Shown here piece after piece: positions 23,799 to 35,900 of a stretch of 64,000 bases of DNA (positions within the stretch are counted from its first letter, which is position 1; every line of letters starts with the position of its first letter). The notes beneath the pieces are model-generated. The model had not been told where the DNA came from and did no database searches. It saw only the letters and a list, made by a program, of their open reading frames with translations. This DNA is from Sphaerosporella brunnea (taxonomy: Eukaryota; Ascomycota; Pezizomycetes; Pezizales; Pyronemataceae). The DNA lies in the NCBI GenBank assembly GCA_008704415.1, contig VXIS01000108.1:62001-126000 (forward strand). The letters run 5' to 3'. The position numbers and the translations under genes are program-made.

Positions 23799-24080
23799 AT
23801 GCTTTCAATCTTCAAGACCCGTCCCAAGTCCCCCAAGTCGAAAGCTCCCAAGCACGAGTGCGCCCACGGCTCTGGTGCTAGCGAATGGGGCGGTCATAGC
23901 CACGATGGCGGCTGGGAGGGAAAGCCGGCGAGCCAGGCTGAGGGGTATGCTTCACTTTTGCGACAGAGGGTTGGATGCTCATGGTGCTGATGGTGCAACA
24001 GAGCGTGCGACGGCGGCTGCGGCGGAGGATGTGGTGGTGGGTGCGGCGGAGGATGCGGTGGAGGATGTGGTGCCAAATAA
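23799..24080 (+). CDS. Small Cys/Gly-repeat protein (CGGG repeats), function unknown
   Basis: Two exons, 23799-23944 and 24002-24080, split by a 57-bp intron (GTATGC...CAACAG, branch GCTGAT), give a 74-residue protein. Residues 1-20 are basic (Lys/Ser/Pro), 21-49 are Gly/His-rich with one Cys (CAHGSGASEWGGHSHDGGWE), and 50-74 contain six Cys at exact four-residue spacing (51, 55, 59, 63, 67, 71) separated almost only by Gly, ending GAK. No signal peptide or membrane segment. The evenly spaced Cys and the His residues suggest metal binding, metallothionein-like, but that is inference. The repeat appears only after splicing in this frame. The leader CAACACCATAAACACACC before the ATG is typical of an expressed fungal gene. 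Confidence 0.72.
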
Positions 24081-24210
24081 GGCCATCGTTTGGGATATCA
24101 TCTGGAGGAGTCGTCTGGAGGAGCATACAATACCACGAATCAATGTCTTCTATACAATCAAATGTTTCCCAAACGCCTTAAAAAATGCACCCAAGCTCAA
24201 CAAAAAGATC

Positions 24211-25209
24211 TCAGTCGCGCCTCTCCTCCTCCTCCTCCTCCTCCCCCCCCTCCTCCGACGCAGTAGCTCCAAACGCATTCTCCAACCAACTCTCGCCTAT
24301 CTTCTCCCGTCTCCTCTTCCTAACCTCCTCCCTCCGCTTCTCAATCTCCTCCCTCTTCCTCTTCCTCCTCTCCCCCTTCGCCTCGCGCTCCCTCTCCGTC
24401 CTCTCGCGCTCCTTAATCAGCTCCTCCATCTCCTCCTTCCTAACCTTACTATCCTTGCTGAACTGATAGAAGCCCACACCCTTAGTCCTAACCTCCTTAC
24501 TAGCATCATAATGCGTCTCCTCATCCTCCTCCTCCGGGAGGGCCGCAATCAACTGCTCGCTCTTGGGGACGGTGGCAAACTCTGGGGTAAGGAAGGCATG
24601 CGACTGGATAGTATTTCCATAGATAACGTGTTTCGGTTCTGCCGGACGAATCGAGGTATCATCAGGGAGGGATTCTCCAGCCTTTCGTCTCTGCTCGTGT
24701 TCCGCGTCCCGTTTGGTGCCTTTTCTCGTGCGGCCAAACTCATCCACAAATTCCACCATCTCCTCTTCCTCTTCCTCAGAACTGGAAGACATGCGATCAC
24801 TCCCACCCTCCTCAGCCCACTTCCGTGTGAAATCCACCAGCCCCCGCTCCTCTTCCTTGGCATCCCCATCCCCGCGCTGTAGCTCTTTGTAGAGCTTCGC
24901 CTTCGCTTTCAGCTTCTTCCGGCTGCGCTCGAGCTCATGCTCCCCGACCGAGCCGGCCGAGCCGCAACTTTGGTATTCGACCAGATCCTTCGCAGCCCGT
25001 GAGGAGACGCCGCGATTGCTGAGTTTCTCAGGGAGCTTTGTAGCGCGCGCGTGGGCGGGCGCAGACTTCGCGGACTTAGCGGCGGCGGACTTAGCGAGGG
25101 CGAGTTCGGTGCTGAGGGCGTGGATGGAAGTAGAGGACAGGGGGATAGGTTTGTTTTTAGGGCGGGGAGCGCCATAGAGAGGGGCATTTTTGCTGGTGCT
25201 TGAAGACAT
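24211..25209 (-). CDS. CCDC174-like nuclear coiled-coil protein
   Basis: A single-exon gene for 332 residues, resembling CCDC174 (a nuclear protein linked to exon-junction/splicing complexes in animals). Seen: a low-complexity Ser/Ala/Lys N-terminus, an acidic run SSSSEEEEEE at about 140-150 followed by VEFVDEFGRTR (the hallmark D-E-F-G-R-T-R motif), then GVGFYQFSKD, another conserved CCDC174 element. A long Lys/Arg/Glu-rich helix (about residues 265-315) and an acidic tail follow. It starts 338 bp from the divergent EXPERA gene. The role in fungi is not established. Confidence 0.75.
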   Translation of the reverse strand: MSSSTSKNAPLYGAPRPKNKPIPLSSTSIHALSTELALAKSAAAKSAKSAPAHARATKLPEKLSNRGVSSRAAKDLVEYQSCGSAGSVGEHELERSRKKLKAKAKLYKELQRGDGDAKEEERGLVDFTRKWAEEGGSDRMSSSSEEEEEEMVEFVDEFGRTRKGTKRDAEHEQRRKAGESLPDDTSIRPAEPKHVIYGNTIQSHAFLTPEFATVPKSEQLIAALPEEEDEETHYDASKEVRTKGVGFYQFSKDSKVRKEEMEELIKERERTEREREAKGERRKRKREEIEKRREEVRKRRREKIGESWLENAFGATASEEGGEEEEEEERRD

Positions 25210-25547
25210 TGTTGGTGTTGGCTGAGGAGAAACGCGAGGAGGACAAGATAAGAAGATTCACGTGAGGGCGCGATGTTGAAGGTTCACAGCACATGATTCG
25301 GTTTATACAGAACAGATAAGATAAGAACCGGAAGCATTGCCAACATCAATGTATCTATTGAGTTCTGCAAATAGAATTCTCCTGCTGCTGCTGAGTGGTT
25401 GTTGTGGCAGTAGTGCTGCACTGGTTTCAGGCACTCCAGACACGGCACGCCAGGAGAACACTCCGCATGTCCAGCAGCGTCGTCTTCCAACAACCATCAC
25501 CCGCACCCCTTCCATCAACCACAACGTTAACACCCCGCTCCACAACA
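25210..25547. promoter_or_regulatory. Divergent promoter between CCDC174-like and EXPERA genes
   Basis: A 338-bp spacer between two divergent start codons, containing a CTGCTGCTGCTG run at about 25380-25392 and an A/C-rich leader before 25548. No specific factor site was identified. Shared-promoter function is inferred from the spacing. Confidence 0.4.
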
Positions 25548-26174
25548 ATGGCTTCTCTCCCGCCTGTCGACCGTCCCCGGGACACCTTCTATGCACTCTT
25601 CTTACTCCAATACCTCTTCACAATGGCCCGTTCGTTTTCTACCATCCCTATCCGCCGCCATAAATTACTGACCCACCTCGTTTCGTGCAGTCTTTGATTG
25701 CCAAGTCTGGTACCCACCCTCCATCGTCCCGACCAAGCTCGCCGAAACGCATGCCTGGTACATCTCCCACTTTGGCGACCCATTGATGGCGCAGCAACCG
25801 CCGTGGTTCCGCTTCTTGATGCTGTCCGAGTTGGTGTACCAAATCCCGGCCGCTAGTTACTGCGTCTACGCCCTGTGGAACAAGTCGCCAAAGGCGCCGC
25901 TGCAGACGCTGCTTCTGTGCGCGTGGGGCGCGGTCAGTACCGCTACTTGCCTTTATGAGTTTTATTTTGATACCACGATGAAGCTGTGGCAGAAGCAGCA
26001 GCTGGGGGCCATGTATGGATTTTATGGGTTGGCTTGTAAGTGTCCCGTAGGACGGTGTTTGAGGATTGGACTGATGAGTAAACAGTCGCGGTCATGGCGG
26101 CGGATATGCTTTTAAGGATCCAGAAGACGATCTCGGCAGCGGCTGCGGCGGGGATGGAGAAGAAGAGACGGTAA
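25548..26174 (+). CDS. EXPERA-domain membrane protein (TMEM97/sigma-2 receptor-like)
   Basis: Three exons, 25548-25629, 25691-26035 and 26086-26174 (introns of 61 and 50 bp), give 171 residues. Four hydrophobic segments are visible: YALFLLQYLF near the start, the LMLSELVYQIPAASYCVYAL segment, the LQTLLLCAWGAVSTATCLY segment and the GAMYGFYGLAFAVMAADMLL segment, matching the four-helix EXPERA fold of the ER. Conserved acidic and polar residues include the FDCQVWYP and SELVYQIP motifs. The C-terminus is Lys/Arg-rich (EKKRR), compatible with ER retention. Family members bind sterols or act in sterol handling; the substrate here is unknown. Confidence 0.8.
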
Positions 26175-27133
26175 TTGCAGAATCGCCGGGAGAATTATGA
26201 GATGAAAAGAGCAGATTTGGACGACGTTCTGGACAATATATACCCATGGATTTTGGACAAAATACATGTCATGCCTCACGAATGAGGCTGAAATTCGCGT
26301 GACAAACATCTTGGCTCAGGGTCCACGTCGCGTCTGACGCGTGAGACAACTCATCCACCTTCTCGGCCGCCTTGCGGTCTGCCACAATTCAATTCCTCTT
26401 CCATCCTCTCAAGAAATAGTGTGCTTAATTCGTCGTTTCACCTTTAACTGTGTACTGACGCCATTCTGTACCGTTGAAAGACGTGGAGGGGCAGATTCAC
26501 TTGCATTCGAGAAGCACCCCGATTGGCAAAAACCACTACATGGAAGCCCCTTCGACGTGCTGCAGCACTTGTACGGAATAGATGCACGAAGATGTGTACC
26601 TCCCTCTATGGGAGGGATTTCCGACTTCAGCTGGCATTGCACTCTCGGCGAGGGGCGGGGGGTTATCTACATGTTACGTAGCCCACACATCCCAAGGTTA
26701 TAGGCTTCACGAACGGATAACCAGAGCCGAGCTTCCAGACGTTGCGCTTCTACACAGACAGCACCCTCCGAAACTCAGCTGACATGCGCAGCCGATCCTT
26801 GATGGTCAACGAACGAACCGCAGAACGTTCACCACATACTTGCAGGAACACCGCCAACCGCGACATTTTCACACACAGCTGGGGGAAATGACATGTTATC
26901 ACTGCTTCCCTCATCGCGTCGTCACCCTGGATGCCAAGGGTCCGTGTTGACATGCGAGACCAGGGTGTTTGCGTATCGCAATTCCCCCGGTATTAAGGAT
27001 CCACTGCTCCAGCGACGGGCCGTTCGTTAGCCTAGGCCGTGAGATTTTCCAAAGGTTTCATATACTGCTCTTCGTCCCGTGGGGGGATGATCATGCGCTT
27101 CGAACTTGGGCCTTACGAGTTACTACAACCACA
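26175..27133. other. Intergenic spacer upstream of F-box gene
   Basis: About 0.96 kb with no supportable gene. Short frames on both strands (for example 26341-26703) lack domains. A/C-rich sequence just before 27134 is probably the leader of the F-box gene. Confidence 0.5.
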
Positions 27134-28870
27134 ATGACAAAATCGCGGCCACGGTCCACCAGCATGGGAAGCTTGTTCAAACTCGCCCGTTCACTATCCA
27201 TGCGATCCCGTACCTCCAACTCCTCCATATCTGAGACTTCAGATCTTGACCAAGCCATCGCCGACCTGCGTCCGCTGCCTCCCAGCGTTTGGGCTTGCAT
27301 TGCGGAGCACCTACGAGGCTTATACACCAATGAAGCGAACGAATCATGCGAGAGCTGTCTCCTCCGCAACCTATCTTTCGCAGCTCGGACCTGCACGGGC
27401 TGGCACGCTGGCCTAGTACCCGTCATGTAACCACTCATTCCCCCTTGGAGTTTGGGTGGAATGGCTGATGGCACAAGCTATGACCGGATATACATCGCTG
27501 GCGAGGACTCGATAATCATGAAAAAGAGACTAAAAGTTTCATACGGTGCTCGCATGCTGCTGCTTCAACGGACACTTCTTGCGCGGCCCGACTTTGCGGC
27601 ACTTGTGCGGGATTTGACTCTGCCGGAATATGACGCTTCGTCTTCGCAGAATAGACAAGAAGAGCACTGTATCGCCGCCTTGATACGGCAGTGCCCCAAC
27701 CTTGAACGGCTACATGGGATTTACGTTCCGTTCACCGGACCGAGCGATAGCCCGCTTCACCACGTCCTGTCCACTCGACCCAACCTCAAAGAGCATATGT
27801 GGCTCCTGTCGCTGTCTGCGCCACTCCAATATGCGGCCACGGAATCTTTCATATCCCTACACCACAACTGGACTTCTCTCGAGACGCTGGTACTGCAGGG
27901 TATGACCCCCTCCTCCGGCGGCGGCGGACTAAACCATCTTCTCTTCACCGACCTTTTCTCACATCTTCCGCGCCTGCGAAGAGTTATGATTTCCCGCTTT
28001 GCGGAATACGAGTTCAACTCCTCTACGCTTCTATCCCTTCCAGCGGGACTCACACATCTACGGCTGGGGACACTACCGGGCGTCTCAGAAGCCGGGTTAA
28101 TGGGATTCATCTCCTCCGCAGCCGCCAGCCAATTACAATCATTAGCACTACTGAACATCTCACTCCATTCCCTGTCTACCCTTAGTATTCTCTTCTCCGC
28201 CCTTACCAAGCTTAAATCTTTCACACTACTCCAATCCCCCGACCTGGGTGGTTCGGCGAGAGAAATCCTAGCTTCAAAAAGTCTGGAGTACATACACTGG
28301 GAGTTGTTTCATCCTGGTGCTACAAGCGTGTTGGCAAGGAGTATCCAGCACGGATATCTACCTGCTCTCCGGGTATTGCGGGCACCAACAGACACCGAGG
28401 GCATACTACAGGCTGTGTGTTTACCCGTGGCAAAGATTGTGCACCCGTTAGACCCCGTGCTCGCAAGCCGAGTCCGAGGGCTTCCCCGTGCACGAATAGA
28501 AGCGGAGCGGCGCCGGATAACGCCGCCAATATCATTACCACCGATGCCGGAAGAGGGAGGATTTGACTGGATGGGCTGGCGGGGGAGTAAAGGGCTATAT
28601 AAGCGCTCTAAGACCAGAGATGGGCTAGGGGATCCGGATAGTAAGGTCGGATACTGTCTCGAGCCGGATGTGGAGGGCAGTGTGGACGCTGTGTGTAGAG
28701 CTGGTGATGTGGTGGGAAGATTTCGTGGCGGGGAAGAGGGGGATGTTGGGGATTGTGAGGGTGGATTGACGTCAACTAGGAGAGTTTCGAGGGTGGGCAT
28801 GTGGTGGCATGCCAGTAGACCGCGGAGGAGACGGGAGGAGGGTAGGGGGTTGGAGATATTGTTTCGATGA
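27134..28870 (+). CDS. F-box/leucine-rich-repeat-like protein
   Basis: Two exons, 27134-27426 and 27478-28870 (51-bp intron, GTAACC...ACAAG with a GCTGAT branch), give about 561 residues. After a basic Ser/Arg-rich start, LRPLPPSVWACIAEHLRGLY at about residues 46-65 resembles an F-box helix. Next comes a Cys-containing segment (ESCESCLLRNLSFAART) common in fungal F-box-like proteins. The middle (about 170-400) has repeated Leu-rich strands (LVLQGMTP, LRRVMISRF, LTHLRLGTLPG, LQSLALLNISL, LKSFTLLQSP) consistent with irregular LRRs. The C-terminal 100 residues are low-complexity. It would act as a substrate adaptor for SCF ubiquitin ligases if the F-box is genuine. The target is unknown. Confidence 0.65.
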
Positions 28871-29156
28871 CAGGATAGCGGGCTCAAACTGCTGGTCGGA
28901 ATCGTGATGCTATAGAAAAGGATTGCTACTCATTTATCACTGGATCCGGCGAGTGCTAGCAGATGATCACCCCACTTCTACCCCCCACTGATCACCCCCA
29001 CCAGGAGCCAAAAGACAAGGTGCGGCCCGAGACCATATATGCAGGCACAGAAAATCGCTAAACGCACAGACCAACGCTTAAACAGCCACTCGTATGTAGT
29101 CACATCGTTTTCCATCCGCGCATAGCCCGTAATATACAAGAAACCCTCTCCCCCGC

Positions 29157-30862
29157 TTAGCGATCCGTGTTCCCAATGGTGACGCTCTTAATGACCTGAT
29201 ACTCCGCCATTCCATACATACTTCCCTCACGGCCAACACCGCTCTCCTTGATGCCACCGAACGGCGCTTCCGCCGCGGAAATCTTTCCGGTGTTGATACC
29301 CACCATTCCGACCTCCAGTGCCGCCGCAACCCTCAGCACCCGCCGGATATCATTGCTGAAGAAGTAGCCCGCCAGCCCGAACTGCGTGGCGTTCGCCATG
29401 CTGAGTGCTTGCTCCTCGGTCTCGAACGTGAAGATTGGCGCGAGGGGCCCAAAGGTCTCTTCGGTCGCCACGGCGGCTTCGGTGGACACGTTTGAGAGAA
29501 CGGTGGGCTCGTGGTAGTAGCCGGGGCCTTCCGGGCAGCCGCCGCCAACTTCGATGGTTGCGCCCAGGCGCACGGCGTCGTAGACGTGTTCTTTCACTTT
29601 GCGGACCGCGGTTGCGTTGATGAGGGGGCCGATGGTGGTCGAGGGGTCCATGCCCGGCCCCATCTTGAGGCCTTTGACGCGTTCGACGAATTTCTCCGTA
29701 AATTCTTTGGCGACGGATTTATGCACGAGGAAGCGGTTTGCGCTGGCGGGGTTAGTGTGTTTCCCCACAGATAGAAGGGGGAGGGAGGGGGTAACGTGGG
29801 AAGTTTACCAGACACATGTTTGGCCCGAGCAGCGGAATTTGCAGAACATAGCTGCGTCGACAGCGACATCGATATCGGCGTCTTCAAACACAATAAACGG
29901 TGCGTTGCCGCCGAGCTCCATGCTAACCTTCTTCATGGTGCCTGCGGCCAGCTTGCTGAGCATTTTACCCACGCCAGTCGACCCGGTAAAGCTCAGCTTC
30001 TTGATGGTAGGGTTTGTGGCCAGTTCCGTGGCGGCTTCGCGGTCCTTGGTTGGGACAACTTGCATCAACCTCGCCGGGATGCCGACTTCCACGGCCAGCT
30101 TGGTCAGTGCGAGAGAGGTGAACGGAGTCTCGCTCGGCGGCTTGATCACGACTGCGCATCCCACCGCCATGGCCGGCGCGACCTTGCGCGTGACCATCGC
30201 CGCGGGGAAGTTCCAGGGCGTGATTACGGCGCAGGTCCCAACCGGCTGCTTCCACGTAAGGATCGTCGTGTTTGCGGCGGAGGAGGGGATCGTGTCGCCG
30301 TATGCGCGGATCGCCTCCTCGCTGAACCAACCAACGAACGAGGCGGCATATGCGATTTCGCCTCGTGCCTCTGCCAGAGTCTTTCCATTTTCGAGGCACA
30401 GGATGATGGCCACTGTTCAATCCGCCATTCCATCCCCCCCCATCCGTCAGCTTCCCGCAAAAAAAAAAAATTGGATGGCGGGGCGGGTGAGGTGGGGGCA
30501 GATATACAATCATCGATATTCGCGAGAATCGCATCGTACCATTTCCGCAGCAATGCTCCACGCTCACCGGCGGTGGTCGACTTATAGTATTTCCTTCCGG
30601 CGCCGTCGGCACTGGCGATGGCCCGCCTGATGTCGTTGCGGTCGAGATTTGCGACCTGGCCAAGCACCTGCTCAGTCGAGGGCTCGATGACGTCGAAGGT
30701 AGCCCCGTTCTTTGCGGTGACCCATTTCCCGTCCACGAAACCGTTGGAGACGAACAAGTCCTTGTTCTTGATCTATATCCCCCTAACTATCAGCCATCAA
30801 AGACACAAGCCGGCAGAGGGATCATATAGCTATACCTTTCCGAGCCACTCTTGCACGTTCAT
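29157..30862 (-). CDS. Succinate-semialdehyde dehydrogenase (GABA shunt)
   Basis: Oxidises succinate semialdehyde to succinate with NAD(P)+, the last step of the GABA shunt. Exons 30862-30836, 30772-30508, 30412-29809 and 29742-29157 join in frame for 493 residues. Motifs in order: VITPWNFPAAM (cofactor/substrate pocket), FTGSTGVGK (coenzyme loop), MELGGNAPFIVFEDAD with the general-base Glu, and GQTCVCANRF with the catalytic Cys. The codon for the second Cys of that CVC is split by the last intron. The C-terminal PFGGIKESGVGREG is typical of this branch (UGA2/GabD). There is no obvious mitochondrial presequence: the N-terminus is MNVQEWLGKIKNKD. It converges on the F-box gene with 286 bp between them. 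Confidence 0.92.
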
Positions 30863-32392
30863 GTTTGCGAATTGAGGATTTGCGATGATGGCGACGATGT
30901 CACGATGAAGATCAGACCACCACCACCACAACACACAACGAAGCTAGCTGATAGCTCCTCCCCCTCTTACTACCTCCGCGTCTCCAGCTGGCTGACGCGT
31001 AGCCGAGGTTGTCATAAGTACCCCGCCAAACCTCTGCGCGCGAGCGCGCACTGGGAATGGATCGATTCCGCTGCTTAGCGAACGTTACAAATGCATGTAG
31101 ATCCCTCAGGCCGCGCGCGGTCGGTGAAGATCTACCTGGGTAACGGGGATTCTAGAAGCCTGGGTGCGCCAGCCGGGGGGGATATAAAAGTTGTCGGAGT
31201 CATTCCCGATTGAGGCATTGACGTTCATGACGGCCGGGAAGTCCGCCGACATTCTCGGCTTCGGCCCGACCCGTCGAGTGGCTCGGGGGAGCCTGAACGC
31301 TCCTCGAGCGAAAGTAACAAGGTCCCCCTTCTCCTCCAACTCAACGCCAGACGAGTGACACCGCATGCGCGCCCGCCCGCCCAAAGCTTCCCCGGTTCCC
31401 AATCCATCGCTTATCTCCCCACCTCGCTTATGTGCCGCTGCTGCCGCCGCCGCTGTTGCTGCTGCTGCTGCTGCTGCTCATCGCCGAACTCGTTGCATAA
31501 GCAACTAAGTGTGCATACCTGAGCGAGGCTGGCTTTTCGGTTGGGTTGTTGTTGGGTCTCATGTCAGCCGTGGCCGGTAGCTATACGAGCGTAGCGTAAG
31601 GTTAGAAACAACAACAACAACACCTCTCACACCCACAGGATAAAAAATCATAATAAATCATAGATATATGATATGGCATGGCGGGCAAGGCCTCACCTCG
31701 GCGAAGCGCACAGTTATTACTCCGCAGAGAACCGGCAAGATGTCGCCATCCATCTCAAAAAAAAGCACACATTGGGTGCCTGAAGAAGCCCCCCCCCCCC
31801 CCCCTTCTCTCCTCTCCTCTCGGCGACCTCTCTTACTCCGAGATGCGTTGTCCGCCGCAAGGTAGGTATGTACGTAAGTACGTGCTCGCCGTCCCCGTGC
31901 CTAGAATTGAGAATCACGCCACCACGTGTATATCAGCCGGTAAAAAAGAAGTGCAGCCTCTAACATGGTTGACGGAAGAAGCACAATGACGGAGGAAGAA
32001 GAAGAAGAAGAAGAAGCACAGCAACAGCTCCAGCTCCAGATCCAGCTTTGTATACCCTCCCTAGCTACCTACCTACCTACCGCCGGCCGTTCCTACATAA
32101 TGTAGATATATATACATCCCCCCATGCATGCATGCACTTGCAATTGTACACCCTCGATATCCTTTCCTTCCTAGGTAACAAAAGAACCAAAAACGAAGAA
32201 GAAAGAAAAAAAGAAAGAAGGCGTTGTGTGTAGTCATCATCTCACTCACTCACTTCGCGTCATGTACCCCTCTGTGTCAAAAGTCAAAAACAAAAACAAA
32301 AAACCCACGCAATGAAAAGAGAAAAAAAAAACCCTCCAGGTATCATGTCAGCACGTAACTACAGCATAAATACAGCACAATTTCGCAGCGAT

Positions 32393-32423
<31 letters not shown>

Positions 32424-32936
32424 GAAGAGGAAGAAGACATGGTGATACGAAATATGCAACGTAAACCAACACAAAATGCCAACCCGAGTTACATACAACA
32501 AAAAAAAAGAAAAAAATTCAGATGAGACCCTCGCCGCCAACTTGCATAGGCAAAAAAAAAAAGAAAGATAAAAAAAACGTACATCCATCCCTTTTACAAA
32601 TCGGCCCGCCAGATAAGAGTAAGTACTTCACACCACTGAAGGTGCAAGGAAAAATAACAGTCATCGCCGTTTGATACAGCTTCCCCTGCGTTGTTACCGT
32701 TTTTTTGTTGTGGATAGCGATAAGCGCGTATATCAGAAATCGTTGAAGATCTAGACTTGTGACCGTGGGAAACGCAGTTTTTCGGGAGAACGACCGAGCA
32801 GAAAAAATAATTTTCCATGCATCCGAAACAAGGCGGACCCCGGAAGGTGGGCGGATAAAGGCAGAAAGACAGATATGAAAGCTTTCGGACAGGCCCGGTA
32901 ATCAAGGCGAGGGATTTTGTTTAGTCGTCAGCGGTC
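30863..32936. other. Microsatellite-rich intergenic region
   Basis: About 2.1 kb between the dehydrogenase start and the transcription-factor stop. It holds a CTG/CTGCTG run at 31454-31479, AAC repeats at 31604-31621, a C-tract at about 31789-31804, GAA repeats at 31995-32016, and a 28-A tract at 32396-32423. The side near 32937 is the A-rich 3' flank of the regulator gene. No gene was recognised. Confidence 0.55.
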
Positions 32937-35900
32937 CTAATTCGGTATATCTCCAATCGAGATGTTGATGCAGTTCTTGAGAAGCCGTGCCGCCTCGATG
33001 AGCAGTTCCCACCGGCACGCCGCAAACATTTCCTGCAGCGTCAAAAGTAATCCTAGAGACGCATTTTTGTTCGGCATAGACCCTAATTCTGCTGGTGACC
33101 GCAACGCTGCAGCCGTTTTTAGGAATGCCCGCATAGCTGCGAACGTCTCCTGCTGACCGGTAGGCATGCGTACAGGCTGTTTCAGCGTACCTTCGATCGC
33201 AAAGCCGTAAGACCACACCACGAGACTTGCGTAATACAATACCCATGGCCGGTTGAGAAGGTGGTCATCCCGGGCCGAGTATACAGGCACGCCTGTAGTG
33301 CTACCCGCAACACTCATGGTTCTAGAGTTCGGAGTTGGCGGATGGTGATCATCGCTTTCATCGTATTGAATATCTGCCCGCTCCTCGGGAAGTAGAACTC
33401 TACTCAGGAACTGCAAGGCGTAGAAGGTAGCATCCCTTGCCTGAGCTGTCGGTGCCCAGTTTTTCATCCTTTTCCGGGTATTGTCGGCATCGACACGGCT
33501 GATAGCTCGACCGAGAAGTCGACGGGCACCCGCATAAATCTGGAGATCGACGATATCAACATGCATAGACATATGAGCCAGGTGATGCAGAACTGTGCGA
33601 CTCTCAAAGATATTCTCGTGTTCGATGTCCGTAGTTGCGTAATATACACCGCCAAAATTCGGCATCCGAAGCTTTTCCAGTGATGTATCGAAGTCCTTCT
33701 TCCAGTAGTCGTAAGATCCGGTCAGTGTTGATCGCCATCTTTCCCGTCCGCCGAGCTGCTGCGCAACCCCAGTTCCTAGCGAATTCATTTGCAAATCTCG
33801 CTGAGAAAGGTGCCAGCCGACACTCAACAGACCAGCCATGAGAATCGTCCGACCGAAAGCATTGGTCGACACATGCTCGCCGCGCAATGTCTTCCGCAGG
33901 CCATCGAGAAACGTGAGGGTGTGAACGTTATTTTGCAACAAAGACTGTTGTATACTGAACACTTCGGATGCGCTGGATGCTGCCCACAGCGGCTCGTCGC
34001 ATGGCAGCTGTAGCCTCATTTCGTGTGCAACCATCACCGCCGAGTGTCCAAACATAGTTGCATGCGTCGCGTCAATAACAAATGCGGCGAATGCAACCCG
34101 CTTAGTGGCTTCCTGCATGATCCATCGATTCCAGGCTTCGTCGCTGTGATTGCCCGTTCCTGCACCTGGCTGTCCGCTGAAGGTGACGCTGCTACTGTCA
34201 CTGCTTGACTTCGCATCACGTCCGCTCTGCGGGGAATCGAAAGCCCCAGACCGTCCAGTCAACGATGAACCGCGCCTCATCAATGTTAGTGTTGTGGCAT
34301 GATGAATGTGTGCCCGCTCATGGAGTCTTCGGTCAGCAAACATCTTCTCAAATGTCTCCAGAAGAAGAAGTGCCTGGAATATCCACAGTTTTGCTGGCGG
34401 ACGGAAGTCTTCTTGGTCAAATATTGTCCAACGGAGATTCCGTGATATCAAATTAGCCATGTCCATTGCCTGCTGAGCACTTTCCGGGTCCTGCTTGATA
34501 TTCATGCATGCCGCACCGATAACAAGGATGCACAGGAGCAAAACGTCCGGCGTCTTTTCTGCCGAAAAAGTGGGCCGATGTAATATCGGAAGCTGGGGAT
34601 GGAAGTGAAGCCAATATAACGAGATATACATCTGCATCATAGAGAGACTCAAAGGATGCCTCTCATCCTCCGCCGAAAGCCCAGACGCGATTCCGTCTGG
34701 GAAGTTCGATTGAACTTCTGAAAAGCCATCCACCACATACAACAATTGTTGGCGCTTGTTGTCCGAAAGAAGCGTTTCCTGCGGAGGACTAGGGGGCGCA
34801 ATGGTGCTGATGTTCATCGGATGGGTATTAAGAGGGGCATTGAAGAATGGGTGTTGTTGTTGGAAATCCTGCATTCCGTACATGTCCTGGGCCTGACCTT
34901 CGCCCATATATGCCATTGGTAACTGTCCGTTGGCTGGGTTTTGGTCATTTCCTATCAACATTTCCAACCATTCGCCCGCCATGCCCGCAACGTGTCCCCA
35001 TTGGGGTGATCGGCTGTAGCCTGATTCGCCAAATACAGGAATGGTGTACTGCAAAGACATCGGATCCAACGGATCCATTGATTGCGTCGTCACGGCAGCA
35101 ACAGTCGCCGGATCCATCGATATAGTCGTTGTACCGGCCGTAACATAAGACTGTGCCGCAGTGGTTGCCGGATGCAAATTCGGAAACGCCGGCTGAGGAA
35201 GCGAGAACGGCTGATAATTGGCGAATTGCGGCTGGCTTGGAGGTGCCGAGGAAACTGGGACCATATTTGAACTGAATGTGGCCGTTGAGTTTGTTGGAGA
35301 CGCTGAGTAGGGAGACTGAAGGGACAGACCGTGCATATTTGTCGTCGGAGTTGTAACAGCCGTTTGAAGAACCGGGCGATTCAACCCAGCGTTATTCACA
35401 GACGTATTCAGGCCTGGTGTCTTGAGACGCGGACTCCGTTCGTTAAACATCCCAGTACCGCCCACCGGCCCAACGGCAGTTTTGCTGTCGAACATCTGTT
35501 GAATTTCTGCCACAGTTGCGCGCCGTTGTGATGGAGCAGAATCGGCCGTTATTCTCCGATACTTTGAGCGGTCATCACCTTCCAACGGTTGCATACCAAC
35601 ATGGATATTTCCCACCGGGGCAGAGTTTTTTCGACGAGGGACCATACCGCCCCCAGGATGTGGTGGTTGTACTTGGGGTGGGCTTTGCACCTCCCGCTTG
35701 ACAGCCATTGGAGTGGATGGCGATTTGGGTGATAATGAATATTTCGGCGGAGATATAACGTTCTTTGGGTCGTTCATACTCTTGATATGCAGGCTTGTCC
35801 GTTCTAGGTTGTCTTTGCGCTGCAGGTGGGAGCCTCGGTTGGTATGTCGCTCTTTATGCCGAGTGCAGAGATCTTGTCGAACAAACGATCGTTTGCATTG

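Noticed and set aside
23875..24882. 335-codon plus-strand frame
   Set aside because: It is the antisense of the CCDC174-like gene plus the wrong frame of the Cys/Gly-repeat gene; the peptide is a Leu/Pro artefact of acidic codons read backwards.
29599..30630. 343-codon and 263-codon plus-strand frames
   Set aside because: Antisense to the succinate-semialdehyde dehydrogenase exons, which carry all the recognisable motifs.
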